DNA of 64,000 nt from Afipia felis ATCC 53690 (GCF_000314735.2 NZ_KB375270.1:2790001-2854000); one strand, 5' to 3'; shown: positions 1 to 8,401, counted from the stretch's first letter. Notes: generated by a model from the sequence alone, not told the origin. Made by a program: numbers and translations.

Positions 1-9
1 TCATCGATG

Positions 10-46
10 AAAGTGTCCGCGATCCTGCATGGATCGCGGACACTTT
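10..46 (-). terminator. perfect 16-bp hairpin ending the furoate-type operon
   Basis: Bases 10-25 and 31-46 are exact reverse complements separated by a 5-base loop. On the minus strand the hairpin begins only 3 bases after the stop codon of the crotonase gene, so it is placed to end that operon. There is no long run of T after it, so it may act as an RNA 3'-end stabiliser or a bidirectional terminator rather than a classic strong intrinsic terminator. What lies beyond on the left is outside the window. Confidence 0.75.
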
Positions 47-49
47 GAA

Positions 50-835
50 TCAGCGTCCCTTGAAGTCGGGCTCGCGCTTCTCGTGGAACGCCTTGACGCC
101 CTCGGCGAAATCTTCCGACGAGCGAAGACGGCTGTAGCAATGACCCTCGAGTTCAATCGCGATGGCCAGCGTCGAGTCCTCGGTGTCGTTGAGCAGCTTC
201 TTCGCGGTGCGCTGCGCGAGCGGCGAGAAGGTGACAAGCTCCTTCACCAGCGCGTCGGTCGCGGCTTCCAGTTCGCCGTCGGCGACGATCTCGGTCGCGA
301 TGCCCCAGTCGTAGGCCTGCTGGCCCTTGATGCGGCGCGAGCGCATGACGATGTCCTTGGTCCGCGTGATGCCGACGATCTTCTGCAGCCGCGCCGAACC
401 ACCCGAGCCCGGAATCTGGCCGAGCTTCTGCTCGGGCAATGCATATTGCGTGGTCTCGGTGACGAGGCGGAAATCGCAGGCCAGCGACAATTCAAATCCT
501 ACGCCGAAGCAATAACCGCGATTGGCGGCGATCACCGGCTTCGAGCAGCGCGCGGGCGCGGCAATATTCCAGGCGAGCTTGGAGACGTGCTCCGGCGAGG
601 CTTCCAGGAAGCCCATGATGTATCCACCGGACGAGAAGTGCTTGCCGACCGCGCGTACCACGATCACGCGCACGCGGTCATCAGCATCGAGCGCCTCGAA
701 CACCGCCTTGAGCTGGTCGCGCTGCGCCATGCTGATGGTGTTGTACTCGCCGCGATCGAGAATGATGTCGCCGCGCTTCTGCTCAGCATCGATTTTGACG
801 GTGAAGCCGTCGAGGTTGGAATAAGGATCGGTCAT
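50..835 (-). CDS. hmfE: crotonase-family protein, likely 2-oxoglutaryl-CoA hydrolase (HmfE-like)
   Basis: A 261-residue enoyl-CoA hydratase/isomerase family protein. The two oxyanion-hole segments are visible (HFSSGGY near residue 67 and GYCFGVGFE near 107). Both glutamates used by true hydratases are present (E115 in FELSLACD, E135 in LPEQKLG), so water-adding chemistry is possible. It is the last gene of a minus-strand operon with an acyl-CoA synthetase and a three-subunit molybdenum hydroxylase. That order and these sizes match hmfABCDE of furoate degraders, where this protein releases 2-oxoglutarate from its CoA ester. The ATG at 835 has an AAAGGT ribosome site. The family call is firm; the furoate role is inferred from context. 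Confidence 0.7.
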   Translation of the reverse strand: MTDPYSNLDGFTVKIDAEQKRGDIILDRGEYNTISMAQRDQLKAVFEALDADDRVRVIVVRAVGKHFSSGGYIMGFLEASPEHVSKLAWNIAAPARCSKPVIAANRGYCFGVGFELSLACDFRLVTETTQYALPEQKLGQIPGSGGSARLQKIVGITRTKDIVMRSRRIKGQQAYDWGIATEIVADGELEAATDALVKELVTFSPLAQRTAKKLLNDTEDSTLAIAIELEGHCYSRLRSSEDFAEGVKAFHEKREPDFKGR

Positions 836-853
836 GCTTCGGTACCTTTGAAC

Positions 854-2380
854 TCAGAGGGTGGCGGTTTCATATTCGCCGGACACAAGCTTGCGACGCA
901 GCAGCTTGCCGACGGGCGATTTCGGGATTTCGCGAACGAAGATGAATTTCCTCGGCCGCTTGAAGTTGGCGAGCGACGATGTCGCGCAATAGGCATCGAG
1001 GTCTTCTGCAGTTACCGGCGTCTTCGCCGCGATGAAGGCGGTGACGATCTTGCCCCAGCGCTCGTCAGGAAGACCGACAACCGCGACCTCCGACACCGCC
1101 GGATGCAGCGACAGCATGCTTTCGATCTCCACCGGCGAGACGTTTTCGCCGCCGGAGATGATCATGTCGTCGAGCCGGCCGGTCACGAACAGGTCGCCGT
1201 CCTTGTCGAAATAGCCGGTGTCCGAGCTGAAGAACCAGCCGTCGCGCAGCGATTTCTCGTCGGCTTCTGGCCGTCGCCAGTAGCCCTCGAACGCCTCGTC
1301 GCCCGCGAGCAATGCGATGATCTGACCTTCCTGGCCGGGCGGTACGATATCGTTCGGCCCCTTGGCGTCGAGCGCGACGACGCGGATCATCTGGTTGATG
1401 CCCGACTTGCCGGCGCTGCCGGGCTTGCGCCGGGCGTTCTGATCGATGGTGCAGGTGTAGATTTCCGACGACCCGTAATGATTGACGAGAAGGTCGGGCT
1501 TGAACAACCGGTCGAGCTGCTGCAGCAGGTGGTCGGTCATCGGCGCGCCAGCGAAGCCGAGCTTGCGCGCAGTCTTCACGCGCTCCGGCGCGAAGTCCGG
1601 GTGGCGGACGATGTCGTGATACAGTGTCGGCACCAGATAGAGATTGTCGATTTTCTCACGCTCGATAATGGCAATCGCCTCGCCGGCATCGAACTTCGGC
1701 ATGCACACGAACGTGCCATTGGTCAGCACAGACGCCAGCAGCGAGCGCACACCCATCGTATGATACAGCGGCATTACGCCGAGGGTCCGCTCGCCATAGC
1801 CGTAGAGATTCTGCGCGATATGCGCGATCGCCGCGGCGCGCTCGGCACGCTGGCGGCGCGGCACGCCTTTCGGCCGCGACGTGGTGCCGGACGTATAGAG
1901 CATGATCGACCATGCCTCGGCGTCGGCGCGCGGCTTCGCGCCGGGCGCGTCGCTGCTGACGAGATCGGCAAAGCTCATTTCGCCGTCACGGCATTCGTCG
2001 AGCGTGATGCGCGGCAGGCTCGCATCGAGTTCGGCGCCACGCACGCCTTCCGCCGAGACGTCTTCGAACACAATCGCGCGGGCTTCGGAATCCGTCACCG
2101 CGTAGTTCACTTCATCGGCCTTGGAGCGCCAGTTGACCGGCGTCAGGATCACGCCGGAAAACTGACAGGCCCAATGCAGCACGGCGGCCTGCCACCGGTT
2201 GCGCAACGCGCTGACCAGATGATCACCCGGCTTCAGTCCAAGGCGGTCGAACGATGCGACCAGACCCGAAATGCGCTTGTAATAATCGGCATAGGTCAGC
2301 CGCACGTCGCCATCGACAATCGCTTCGCGATTCGGCTCGCGTTCGACCGCCGCAAGGAACGTGGTGCCAAGATCAAGCAT
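854..2380 (-). CDS. hmfD: AMP-dependent acyl-CoA synthetase, likely 2-furoyl-CoA synthetase (HmfD-like)
   Basis: About 508 residues of the ANL superfamily, which activates a carboxylic acid with ATP and CoA through an acyl-adenylate. Visible motifs are the phosphate loop YTSGTTSRPKGVPR, the YGSSE motif, the hinge GRLDDMIISGGENVSPVEIE and the C-terminal catalytic lysine in SPVGKLLRR. I place the start at 2380 rather than the farther upstream ATG at 2449: it has a strong GGGGGAAGG site and gives an 8-base overlap with the upstream iron-sulfur subunit gene, implying translational coupling. Within the hmfABCDE-like order its expected substrate is 2-furoate. Sequence alone does not exclude another aromatic or heteroaromatic acid. 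Confidence 0.72.
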   Translation of the reverse strand: MLDLGTTFLAAVEREPNREAIVDGDVRLTYADYYKRISGLVASFDRLGLKPGDHLVSALRNRWQAAVLHWACQFSGVILTPVNWRSKADEVNYAVTDSEARAIVFEDVSAEGVRGAELDASLPRITLDECRDGEMSFADLVSSDAPGAKPRADAEAWSIMLYTSGTTSRPKGVPRRQRAERAAAIAHIAQNLYGYGERTLGVMPLYHTMGVRSLLASVLTNGTFVCMPKFDAGEAIAIIEREKIDNLYLVPTLYHDIVRHPDFAPERVKTARKLGFAGAPMTDHLLQQLDRLFKPDLLVNHYGSSEIYTCTIDQNARRKPGSAGKSGINQMIRVVALDAKGPNDIVPPGQEGQIIALLAGDEAFEGYWRRPEADEKSLRDGWFFSSDTGYFDKDGDLFVTGRLDDMIISGGENVSPVEIESMLSLHPAVSEVAVVGLPDERWGKIVTAFIAAKTPVTAEDLDAYCATSSLANFKRPRKFIFVREIPKSPVGKLLRRKLVSGEYETATL

Positions 2381-2918
2381 GCGCCTTCCCCCGTGTATTT
2401 TCTTGAACGTTTGATTTGGAATCGCCGAGCAGCCGCTGCTGAGCGGCAAGCGCGGCCTTCATGATCGGTGCGTAGCCGGTGCAGCGGCACAGATGACCCG
2501 ACAGCACTTCGCGAATCTCGTCCGCGCTTGCCTCCGGCTGCTCGCGGAACAACGCGTCGAGCGTCATTAGAAAACCCGGCGTGCAGAAGCCGCATTGCAG
2601 CCCGTGATGGTTGCGGAATTCATCCTGCAAAATCGAAAGCGTCGTCCCGTTATCGGGCGACAGGCCCTCCACCGTGCGCACATCGCAGCCATCGGTCTGC
2701 ACCGCGAGCGCGAGGCAGGACCGCGCCAGTCCGCCGTCGATCTGAACCGTGCAGGCGCCGCAGACACCATGTTCGCAGCCGACATGCGTGCCGGTCGCGC
2801 CGATCTCGTGACGCAGGAAATCACTGAGCGTCATGCGCGGCTCGGCCATGCCGGAGACGAGCTTGCCGTTCAGCGTGAACGAAACGCGATGCGGCTGGTC
2901 GGCCTTCAGGCGCGGCAT
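2373..2918 (-). CDS. hmfC: 2Fe-2S subunit of molybdenum hydroxylase, likely 2-furoyl-CoA dehydrogenase (HmfC-like)
   Basis: A 181-residue small subunit of the xanthine dehydrogenase family. It carries two [2Fe-2S] clusters. The plant-ferredoxin-type site uses C48, C53, C56 and C68 (CEHGVCGAC), and the second, helical domain uses C109, C112, C144 and C146 (QCGFC and LCRCTGY). These pass electrons from the molybdenum site of the large subunit to FAD. It overlaps the FAD subunit gene by 13 bases and the synthetase gene by 8. The C-terminal tail of about 20 residues after the second cluster domain is a little longer than in many homologues. Family assignment is certain; the furoyl-CoA substrate is inferred from the operon. 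Confidence 0.78.
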   Translation of the reverse strand: MPRLKADQPHRVSFTLNGKLVSGMAEPRMTLSDFLRHEIGATGTHVGCEHGVCGACTVQIDGGLARSCLALAVQTDGCDVRTVEGLSPDNGTTLSILQDEFRNHHGLQCGFCTPGFLMTLDALFREQPEASADEIREVLSGHLCRCTGYAPIMKAALAAQQRLLGDSKSNVQENTRGKAHA

Positions 2919-3733
2919 CGGGCGGCCTCCTCGATCGTTCGGCGGCCCAGCTGGCGGATCAGATCGCGCCGATAGCGGCCGGTGGCGTGGAGATCATCGC
3001 GCGCGTCGAGATCCCAGGCATATTGATTGAGCGCATCGGTGAAATCGGGCGCATCCGGCAGCGGCAATGCGCGCACCGTCGGCACGTCGGCCACGCCGCC
3101 GATGCCGAGCGTGGCCTTGTCGCTATCGACCACCGCCGCGCAGGCGACGATGGCAAAGTCGCCATGACGGCGTCCCACCTCCGTGAAGGCATAGCCCGTT
3201 CCCGCAACGGCCGTCGGGAACGACACCGCCTCGATCATCTCGTCGTCGGCCTTCGCCGTCGCCATCATGCCGGTGAAGAATTCGCTTGCGGCAAGTGTCC
3301 GACGCTTCTTGCGCGTGCGCAGATGAACGCTGCCACCGAGCGTCATCAACGACAGCGGCAGTTCGGCCGAGGGATCGGCGTGCGCGATCGATCCGCAGAT
3401 CGTGCCGCGCGCGCGGGTCTGTGCGTGACCAACCCAGGCGAGCGCACCGGCGAGCAGCGGCTGACGCCGCGCGAGTTCGGGATGCCGCTCCAGTTTCGCC
3501 TGTCGCACGGCAGCACCGATACGCAAGGTTTTGCCGTCATCGTCGATGCGGCGCAGCGCATCGACATGCATGATGTCGACGAGCAGGTTCGGACGCGCGA
3601 GCCGCATCGCCAGCATCGGCATCAGCGACTGGCCGCCCGCGATGATCCGCGCATCGCCGCCTTCCTCGCGCAACGCGTCCAGTGCTTCATCGATCTCGCC
3701 GACGCGCAGATAATCGAACGGCGCGGGCTTCAT
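2906..3733 (-). CDS. hmfB: FAD subunit of molybdenum hydroxylase, likely 2-furoyl-CoA dehydrogenase (HmfB-like)
   Basis: A 275-residue medium subunit of the CO dehydrogenase/xanthine dehydrogenase flavoprotein family. The FAD pyrophosphate loop AGGQSLMPMLAMR (about residues 32-44) and the second FAD motif TRARGTICGSIAHADPSAE (about 106-124) are both visible, followed by the usual C-terminal CODH-type domain. No iron-sulfur cysteines of the 4-hydroxybenzoyl-CoA reductase type insert are evident, which argues against that enzyme. Its ATG overlaps the stop of the large-subunit gene as ATGA. It should hand electrons from the Fe-S subunit to the respiratory chain or another acceptor. Confidence 0.77.
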   Translation of the reverse strand: MKPAPFDYLRVGEIDEALDALREEGGDARIIAGGQSLMPMLAMRLARPNLLVDIMHVDALRRIDDDGKTLRIGAAVRQAKLERHPELARRQPLLAGALAWVGHAQTRARGTICGSIAHADPSAELPLSLMTLGGSVHLRTRKKRRTLAASEFFTGMMATAKADDEMIEAVSFPTAVAGTGYAFTEVGRRHGDFAIVACAAVVDSDKATLGIGGVADVPTVRALPLPDAPDFTDALNQYAWDLDARDDLHATGRYRRDLIRQLGRRTIEEAARCRA

Positions 3734-6700
3734 CGTCCCACTCCCATCAGCGCGAGCAGCCGCCGGATGGCGCTCATCAACGGCGAGCCCCGCTTGCCGC
3801 TCGCCTTATTGGCGAGCGCCTCGAAAAACTGGCCGATGACGACCTTGGCCGCGCCGTCGAGCAGACGTCCGCCGATCGAGGCGACCTTGCCGCCGACCGC
3901 CGCCTCGTAAGTGTACGCAACGGTTGTCTTGCCGTCGGCTTCGGTGAGCGTGATGAAGCCGGTGCCGCGACCCGAGCCGAGCGCACCTTCGGTGCCGCCC
4001 GACAGCGTCACCGATTCAGGCTCGTTCATGTCCGAGAGCTTGATCTTCGCCTTGTAGCGGCCCTTCACCGGGCCGATGCCAAGCGTGACGTCGGCGTGGA
4101 ATTCGCTCTCACCGACTTTCTCGACATTGTGCGCGCCCGGAATGACCGACATCAACGTGGCGGGATCGAGCAGCATGTTCCAGATCTGCTGCCGTGACGC
4201 TGCGACCACAGCCTTGCCCGATCCGGTCAGCGCGCGCTCGCCAGCCTTGGCGGCGCTTGCCTTCTGAACAACTGGCGGGTTTTTCGGTTCGGGCTCCGCA
4301 CCGTGAACATGAGGCGCAAGCTTCGCCGGGGTCACCGGCAAGGTGATATCCTCGACGCCCAACGCATCGGCGATCGCATTGGCGATGCAGACCGGCGTCG
4401 ACATGCAATTGCCCTCACCCACGCCTTTGGCGCCGAGCGGCGTGAACGGCGACGGACTCTCATGATGAAGGATGCGCAGTTCGGGCACTTCCATCATGGT
4501 CGGGATCAGATAATCCGCCAGCGTGCCGGACGACAGGCCGCCATCCGGCGCGTAGCTCGATTCCTCGTAGAGCGCCGCGCCGAGCGCATGCGCGAAGCTG
4601 CCCGTCACCTGCCCCGCCACCATGCCCGGATGGAGAATGCGCCCACAGTCATGCATCGTGACGTAACGGTCGATCTTCACCTCGCAGGTCGCACGGTCGA
4701 TCTCGACCGCGCAGATGTCGAAGATGAAGCCGTGGCACAGCGAGGAATTGACGCGGTCGTCCTCGGTCGGCGCGGTGAGTTGCGGCGGCGACCAGAACAC
4801 CGTCTCGCGGATGGTCTGATCGATGCCCTGCGGCAGTTCGGCGGGTGCCCAATGGCTCGACGACGCAACACGTGCGAACGGCAGCGATTTGGCCGGATCG
4901 CCCGCATGGATGCGGCCATTCTCAAACACGATGGCGTCGAGATCGGCGTCGAGAAGCCGGGCGGCCACGGCGGCAAGCTTGCCGCGCAGTCGCGTCGCGG
5001 CGATCTGCGTTGCGCCAGCAACGGCGGCGGCAAAACGGCTGGAATAATTGCCGGATGCGATCGACCAGGAATCGCGCGCGGTATCGAGTTCGGTGATGAC
5101 GCGGATGTCGCTCGGCTTCAGCCCGAATTCGTCGGCAACGACTTGAGAGAGTACGGTGCGATGGCCCTGCCCCTGCGGCGTGGACGCGACGTGAACCGCG
5201 ACCGAGCCGACGGCATCGATGCCGATGGTGGAGGTCGCCTGCGCGCCGTTCTTGGGGCCTGCCTTGGCCCGCTGCTCCGGCGTCAGCACCGCCGTGATGT
5301 AACCCATGTTCGAGACGCTGGGCTCGACCACCGCCGCATAGCCGATACCGTAAAGCCGCCCCTCGCGGCGCGCGGTTTCCTGGCGCGCCTTGAGTTCGGC
5401 CAGCCCTCCCTCGTCGATCGCGGTCGCCACCGCGGTCGGGTAGTCGCCGCTGTCGTAGAGCGCGCCGGACGCGGTGCGGTAAGGAAAGGCCTTCGCGGGA
5501 ATGAGATTGCGCCGAAGCACGTCAAGCGGATCGAGCTTCAGCGCCAGCGCGATCTTCTGCACCAGCCGTTCGAGCGCGAAATAAACCTGCGGCCCGCCGA
5601 ACCCGCGGTTGAGGCCGGTCGGCATCTTGTTGGTCAGCACGATACGGTTGCGGATGCGCAGATGTTCGATCGCATACGCGCCCGTCATGTTGCCGTGCAT
5701 GCGATAGAGCGTCGCCGGCTCGGGCGCACGCAGATGCGCGCCGGTGTCTTCAAGCTGATCCCAGTCGAGCGCGAGGATGCGGCCGTCCTGCGCGACCGCC
5801 GCCGTCAATGTCGTCTCGCGGTTGGTTGCGACCGCGGACGCCATCAGATGTTCGAGGCGATCCTCGATCCATTTAACCGGCCGTCCCGCAACGCGCGCGG
5901 CGATTGCGGTGAGCACCACATAGGGAAAGACCGCCTGCTTGACGCCGAAGCTGCCGCCGCTGTCGCCGGGCGTCCGCAGCCGTAGGCGGTTCCCGGGCAC
6001 ATTGAGCGCGCGTGCCATCACCGCATGAAGCGAGAATGGCCCCTGAAAATTCGCGATGACATCATAGCTGTCGGTGCCCGGTTCGTAGTCGGCGATCACG
6101 CCGTAGGTCTCGATCGGGGTGCAGGCGTTGCGCGGATAGGTAATGTCGATGCCGACGCGGTGCGCCGCCTTGGCGAAAGCGTCGTCGGGATCGCCATAAA
6201 CGTAAGAGCGTTCGTTGGCGAGATTCGAACCAAGCTTCTCGTGCAGCACCGGCGCGTCAGCAGCGAGCGCCTCTTGCGGATCGATCACCGCCGGCAGGGG
6301 TTCGTAATTCACCTCGATCAGGTCGAGTGCGTCTTCGGCGATATAGCGGGTGTCAGCGACAACCATCGCGACCGGTTCGCCGTAATAGCGCACCTTGTCG
6401 ACCGCGAGCGGCCAGCATTCGACCGGAATCTTCAATCCTGCGACGAGGGGCGAGCCGAAGCGCTGAAGCTCTTTCGCCGTCACGACGGCATGGACACCGG
6501 GCAGCGCCAGCGCCTTGCTGGTGTCGATGCCGAGCAGCCGGGCGTGTCCATGCGGCGAGCGGAGGATCGCGCCCTCGGCCGTGCGGGTGCTGACGCCGAG
6601 ATCGTCGATATAGCAGCCCCGGCCGGTCAGCAGTTGCCGGTCTTCGTCACGCGGCAGCGACTGGCCCGTCCAGCGCGCAACTGGCCGTTGACCAACATTC

Positions 6701-6738
6701 ACGTCAGCAACAGCGGTGGAATTGCCAGTCACGAACAT
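3730..6738 (-). CDS. hmfA: molybdopterin-binding large subunit with C-terminal CoxG domain, likely 2-furoyl-CoA dehydrogenase (HmfA-like)
   Basis: About 1000 residues. The first 800 or so form a xanthine dehydrogenase-type molybdenum subunit: hammerhead domain near 20-160, cofactor-binding segments such as NRGFGGPQ, and the catalytic glutamate near 775 in KGVGEG. It lacks the AYRCSFR loop of form I CO dehydrogenase, so it is not CoxL. Residues about 836-985 are a CoxG-type SRPBCC domain, followed by a short amphipathic tail (AIRRLLALMG). In furoate degraders the enzyme hydroxylates furoyl-CoA at C5. The AAGAGG ribosome site directly abuts the ATG at 6738 but sits 6 bases before an in-frame GTG at 6732, so the true start may be that GTG. 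First gene of the operon; ATGA overlap with hmfB. Confidence 0.72.
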   Translation of the reverse strand: MFVTGNSTAVADVNVGQRPVARWTGQSLPRDEDRQLLTGRGCYIDDLGVSTRTAEGAILRSPHGHARLLGIDTSKALALPGVHAVVTAKELQRFGSPLVAGLKIPVECWPLAVDKVRYYGEPVAMVVADTRYIAEDALDLIEVNYEPLPAVIDPQEALAADAPVLHEKLGSNLANERSYVYGDPDDAFAKAAHRVGIDITYPRNACTPIETYGVIADYEPGTDSYDVIANFQGPFSLHAVMARALNVPGNRLRLRTPGDSGGSFGVKQAVFPYVVLTAIAARVAGRPVKWIEDRLEHLMASAVATNRETTLTAAVAQDGRILALDWDQLEDTGAHLRAPEPATLYRMHGNMTGAYAIEHLRIRNRIVLTNKMPTGLNRGFGGPQVYFALERLVQKIALALKLDPLDVLRRNLIPAKAFPYRTASGALYDSGDYPTAVATAIDEGGLAELKARQETARREGRLYGIGYAAVVEPSVSNMGYITAVLTPEQRAKAGPKNGAQATSTIGIDAVGSVAVHVASTPQGQGHRTVLSQVVADEFGLKPSDIRVITELDTARDSWSIASGNYSSRFAAAVAGATQIAATRLRGKLAAVAARLLDADLDAIVFENGRIHAGDPAKSLPFARVASSSHWAPAELPQGIDQTIRETVFWSPPQLTAPTEDDRVNSSLCHGFIFDICAVEIDRATCEVKIDRYVTMHDCGRILHPGMVAGQVTGSFAHALGAALYEESSYAPDGGLSSGTLADYLIPTMMEVPELRILHHESPSPFTPLGAKGVGEGNCMSTPVCIANAIADALGVEDITLPVTPAKLAPHVHGAEPEPKNPPVVQKASAAKAGERALTGSGKAVVAASRQQIWNMLLDPATLMSVIPGAHNVEKVGESEFHADVTLGIGPVKGRYKAKIKLSDMNEPESVTLSGGTEGALGSGRGTGFITLTEADGKTTVAYTYEAAVGGKVASIGGRLLDGAAKVVIGQFFEALANKASGKRGSPLMSAIRRLLALMGVGR

Positions 6739-7145
6739 CCTCTTAGCCGCGTCACCTTCAGGACCTCCGATGGCACGCGCGCGGGAAAATGCCCGGCACG
6801 CCCTATCAGAGCAAATAATCGATACTTATCCCTATAATCAGCAATTATGATGCAATGTTCCTCCGCATGCGGCGATTGATGGCTGCCGCCCCGCTGCTGC
6901 TCGCACCATTCAGGATGGACGATAGGACGATATCCGGGAAATTTCAGCCCGCGATCTGCACATGCGTCCGCGCGGCGCGTGCCTTGCCAGGCATCCCGCT
7001 TCAGCGAAGCACGTTGTGCGATCTGCGATTGAGCGGCGCTTTCCTCGCACAGGCTTAAGACTGTGCCCATGACCTCCAGGCCGGAGAGCTTGCGCCTTCT
7101 GATTTTGCGGGAGCGTCCGTGGACCAGACGTTCAGAAAGAATGGA
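6739..7145 (-). promoter_or_regulatory. intergenic region with probable promoter of the furoate-type operon
   Basis: About 400 bases without a credible gene; the reading frames here have no recognisable protein. The clear feature is an AT-rich island at about 6811-6856 in otherwise GC-rich DNA. On the minus strand it contains two copies of GATTAT (complement of 6834-6839 and 6815-6820) 19 bases apart, and TTGCTG followed 18 bases later by GATTAT, a possible -35/-10 pair. It lies upstream of the molybdenum-hydroxylase operon, so it is the likely promoter and operator. No regulator gene sits next to it. The rest, up to the tRNA, shows nothing I can name. Confidence 0.4.
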
Positions 7146-7230
7146 TGGTGCCCAGGAAAGGACTCGAACCTTCACGCCTTGCAGCACAGGTACCTGAAAC
7201 CTGCGTGTCTACCAATTCCACCACCTGGGC
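7146..7230 (-). tRNA. tRNA-Leu (CAG)
   Basis: On the minus strand the sequence begins GCCCAGG and ends CCTGGGC-ACCA, giving a perfect 7-bp acceptor stem with an encoded CCA. The D-arm (GGAATTGGTAGAC), the anticodon stem-loop CAGGT-TTCAGGT-ACCTG with anticodon CAG, a long class II variable arm and the T-arm (GGTTCGAGTCC) are all present. The large variable arm and the anticodon identify leucine. Confidence 0.97.
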
Positions 7231-7389
7231 GTGAGGCGGTTAGTAAGGACCGACCGCGCGCTTGTCAAATTCCCAAGAAAATTCCCCGACCGGTGGCACC
7301 ATGGCCCCTGTACAGCCCAGAACCGATGGCGTATCGCAAAATCCGCAAATACCCGCTCGGGTTACCCTTATCGAGGCAGGAATTCGACC

Positions 7390-8355
7390 ATGACAGCCCC
7401 CATCGACACCCTCGTCACCGTATTCGGCGGATCGGGTTTCCTCGGCCGTCATGTTGTCCGGGCGCTGGCGCAGCGGGATTACCGGTTGCGCGTCGGCGTG
7501 CGCCGGCCGGAATTGGCCGGCCACCTGCAGCCGCTCGGCAAGGTCGGGCAGATCAATCCGGTGCAGGCCAATGTCCGCTATCCGGCCTCGCTCGATGCGG
7601 CGATGCGCGGCTCGCGCGTCGTGGTCAATCTGGTCGGGATTCTCTCGGAAGGCGGCGCCCAGCGTTTCAACGCGGTACAGGCGGAAGGCGCTCGCGCCAT
7701 CGCGGAAGCTGCTGCGCGAATCGGCGCCCGCGTGGTGCACGTCTCGGCGATCGGCGCGAATGCTAATTCGGCCTCCCGCTACGCCACCTCCAAGGCGCTC
7801 GGCGAGCAGGCCGTGCTGGAAGCCACGCCGGATGCGACCATCATCCGTCCTTCCATCGTGTTCGGGCCGGAAGACCATTTCACCAACCGCTTCGCCGCAT
7901 TGGCACGCCTGTTCCCGGCGTTGCCGCTGATCGGGGCCGACACGAAACTGCAGCCGGTCTATGTCGGCGACGTCGCCTCGGCGATCGCCGATGCGGTCGA
8001 CGGCAAGACCAAGGCGGGCGCCACCTATGAGCTCGGCGGACCGGAAGTCATGACGATGCGCGAGGCCATCGAACTGATCCTGCGGGTTGCCGAGCGCGAT
8101 CCGATGCTGGTGCCGCTGCCGTTCGGGCTCGCGAAGCTCCAGGCGGCGTTCCTGCAATTCGCGCCGGGCGACCTCAAGCTGACGCCGGATCAGGTCGAGA
8201 TGCTCAAGACCGACAATGTGGTGTCGGATGCGGCGAAGAGTGCGGGCCTGACGCTGGAAGGTCTCGGCATTGCGCCGGAATCGATGGCGGCGGTGCTGCC
8301 GTCCTATCTCTGGCGCTTCCGCAAGACCGGCCAGTTCGCCCACAAGAGCGCCTGA
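7390..8355 (+). CDS. NAD-binding SDR protein, complex I NDUFA9-like
   Basis: A 321-residue atypical short-chain dehydrogenase/epimerase. The N-terminal nucleotide loop is GGSGFLG (residues 13-19), and a YATSK segment near residue 135 resembles the SDR Tyr-x-x-x-Lys pair. The whole protein resembles the alphaproteobacterial relatives of mitochondrial NDUFA9, which bind NADPH and are associated with complex I or quinone metabolism rather than known sugar epimerases. The ATG at 7390 is preceded by AGGAA. It stands alone on the plus strand between tRNA-Leu and the convergent uppP. The exact reaction is unknown. Confidence 0.8.
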   Translation: MTAPIDTLVTVFGGSGFLGRHVVRALAQRDYRLRVGVRRPELAGHLQPLGKVGQINPVQANVRYPASLDAAMRGSRVVVNLVGILSEGGAQRFNAVQAEGARAIAEAAARIGARVVHVSAIGANANSASRYATSKALGEQAVLEATPDATIIRPSIVFGPEDHFTNRFAALARLFPALPLIGADTKLQPVYVGDVASAIADAVDGKTKAGATYELGGPEVMTMREAIELILRVAERDPMLVPLPFGLAKLQAAFLQFAPGDLKLTPDQVEMLKTDNVVSDAAKSAGLTLEGLGIAPESMAAVLPSYLWRFRKTGQFAHKSA

Positions 8356-8358
8356 GTA

Positions 8359-8386
8359 TTGCCGCCCCGCGCAGGCGGGGGCGACA
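8359..8386. terminator. bidirectional hairpin between convergent genes
   Basis: TTGCCGCCCCGC, a GCAG loop, then GCGGGGGCGACAA form a near-perfect GC-rich stem-loop in the 46-base gap between the NDUFA9-like gene and the convergent uppP. It probably terminates both. No T tract is obvious on the plus side. Confidence 0.5.
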
Positions 8387-8401
8387 ATCTATTGTTCCGT
8401 G

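Noticed and set aside
29..2464. Very long open frame on the plus strand opposite the crotonase and synthetase genes
   Set aside because: Antisense to two clear genes, His/Arg/Asp-rich low-information composition typical of frame shadows in GC-rich DNA, no recognisable motif.
2373..3733. 4-hydroxybenzoyl-CoA reductase as identity of the same enzyme
   Set aside because: The FAD subunit is short (275 residues) with no extra [4Fe-4S] insert expected for that enzyme.
3730..6738. Aerobic CO dehydrogenase (coxMSL) as identity of the molybdenum hydroxylase
   Set aside because: The AYRCSFR active-site loop of CoxL is absent, gene order is L-M-S rather than M-S-L, no coxDEF maturation genes adjoin, and a CoA ligase and crotonase are in the operon.
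6729..7187. 152-residue minus-strand frame between the furoate operon and the NDUFA9-like gene
   Set aside because: Runs through the tRNA-Leu sequence and the promoter region; Arg/Ser-rich without motif.
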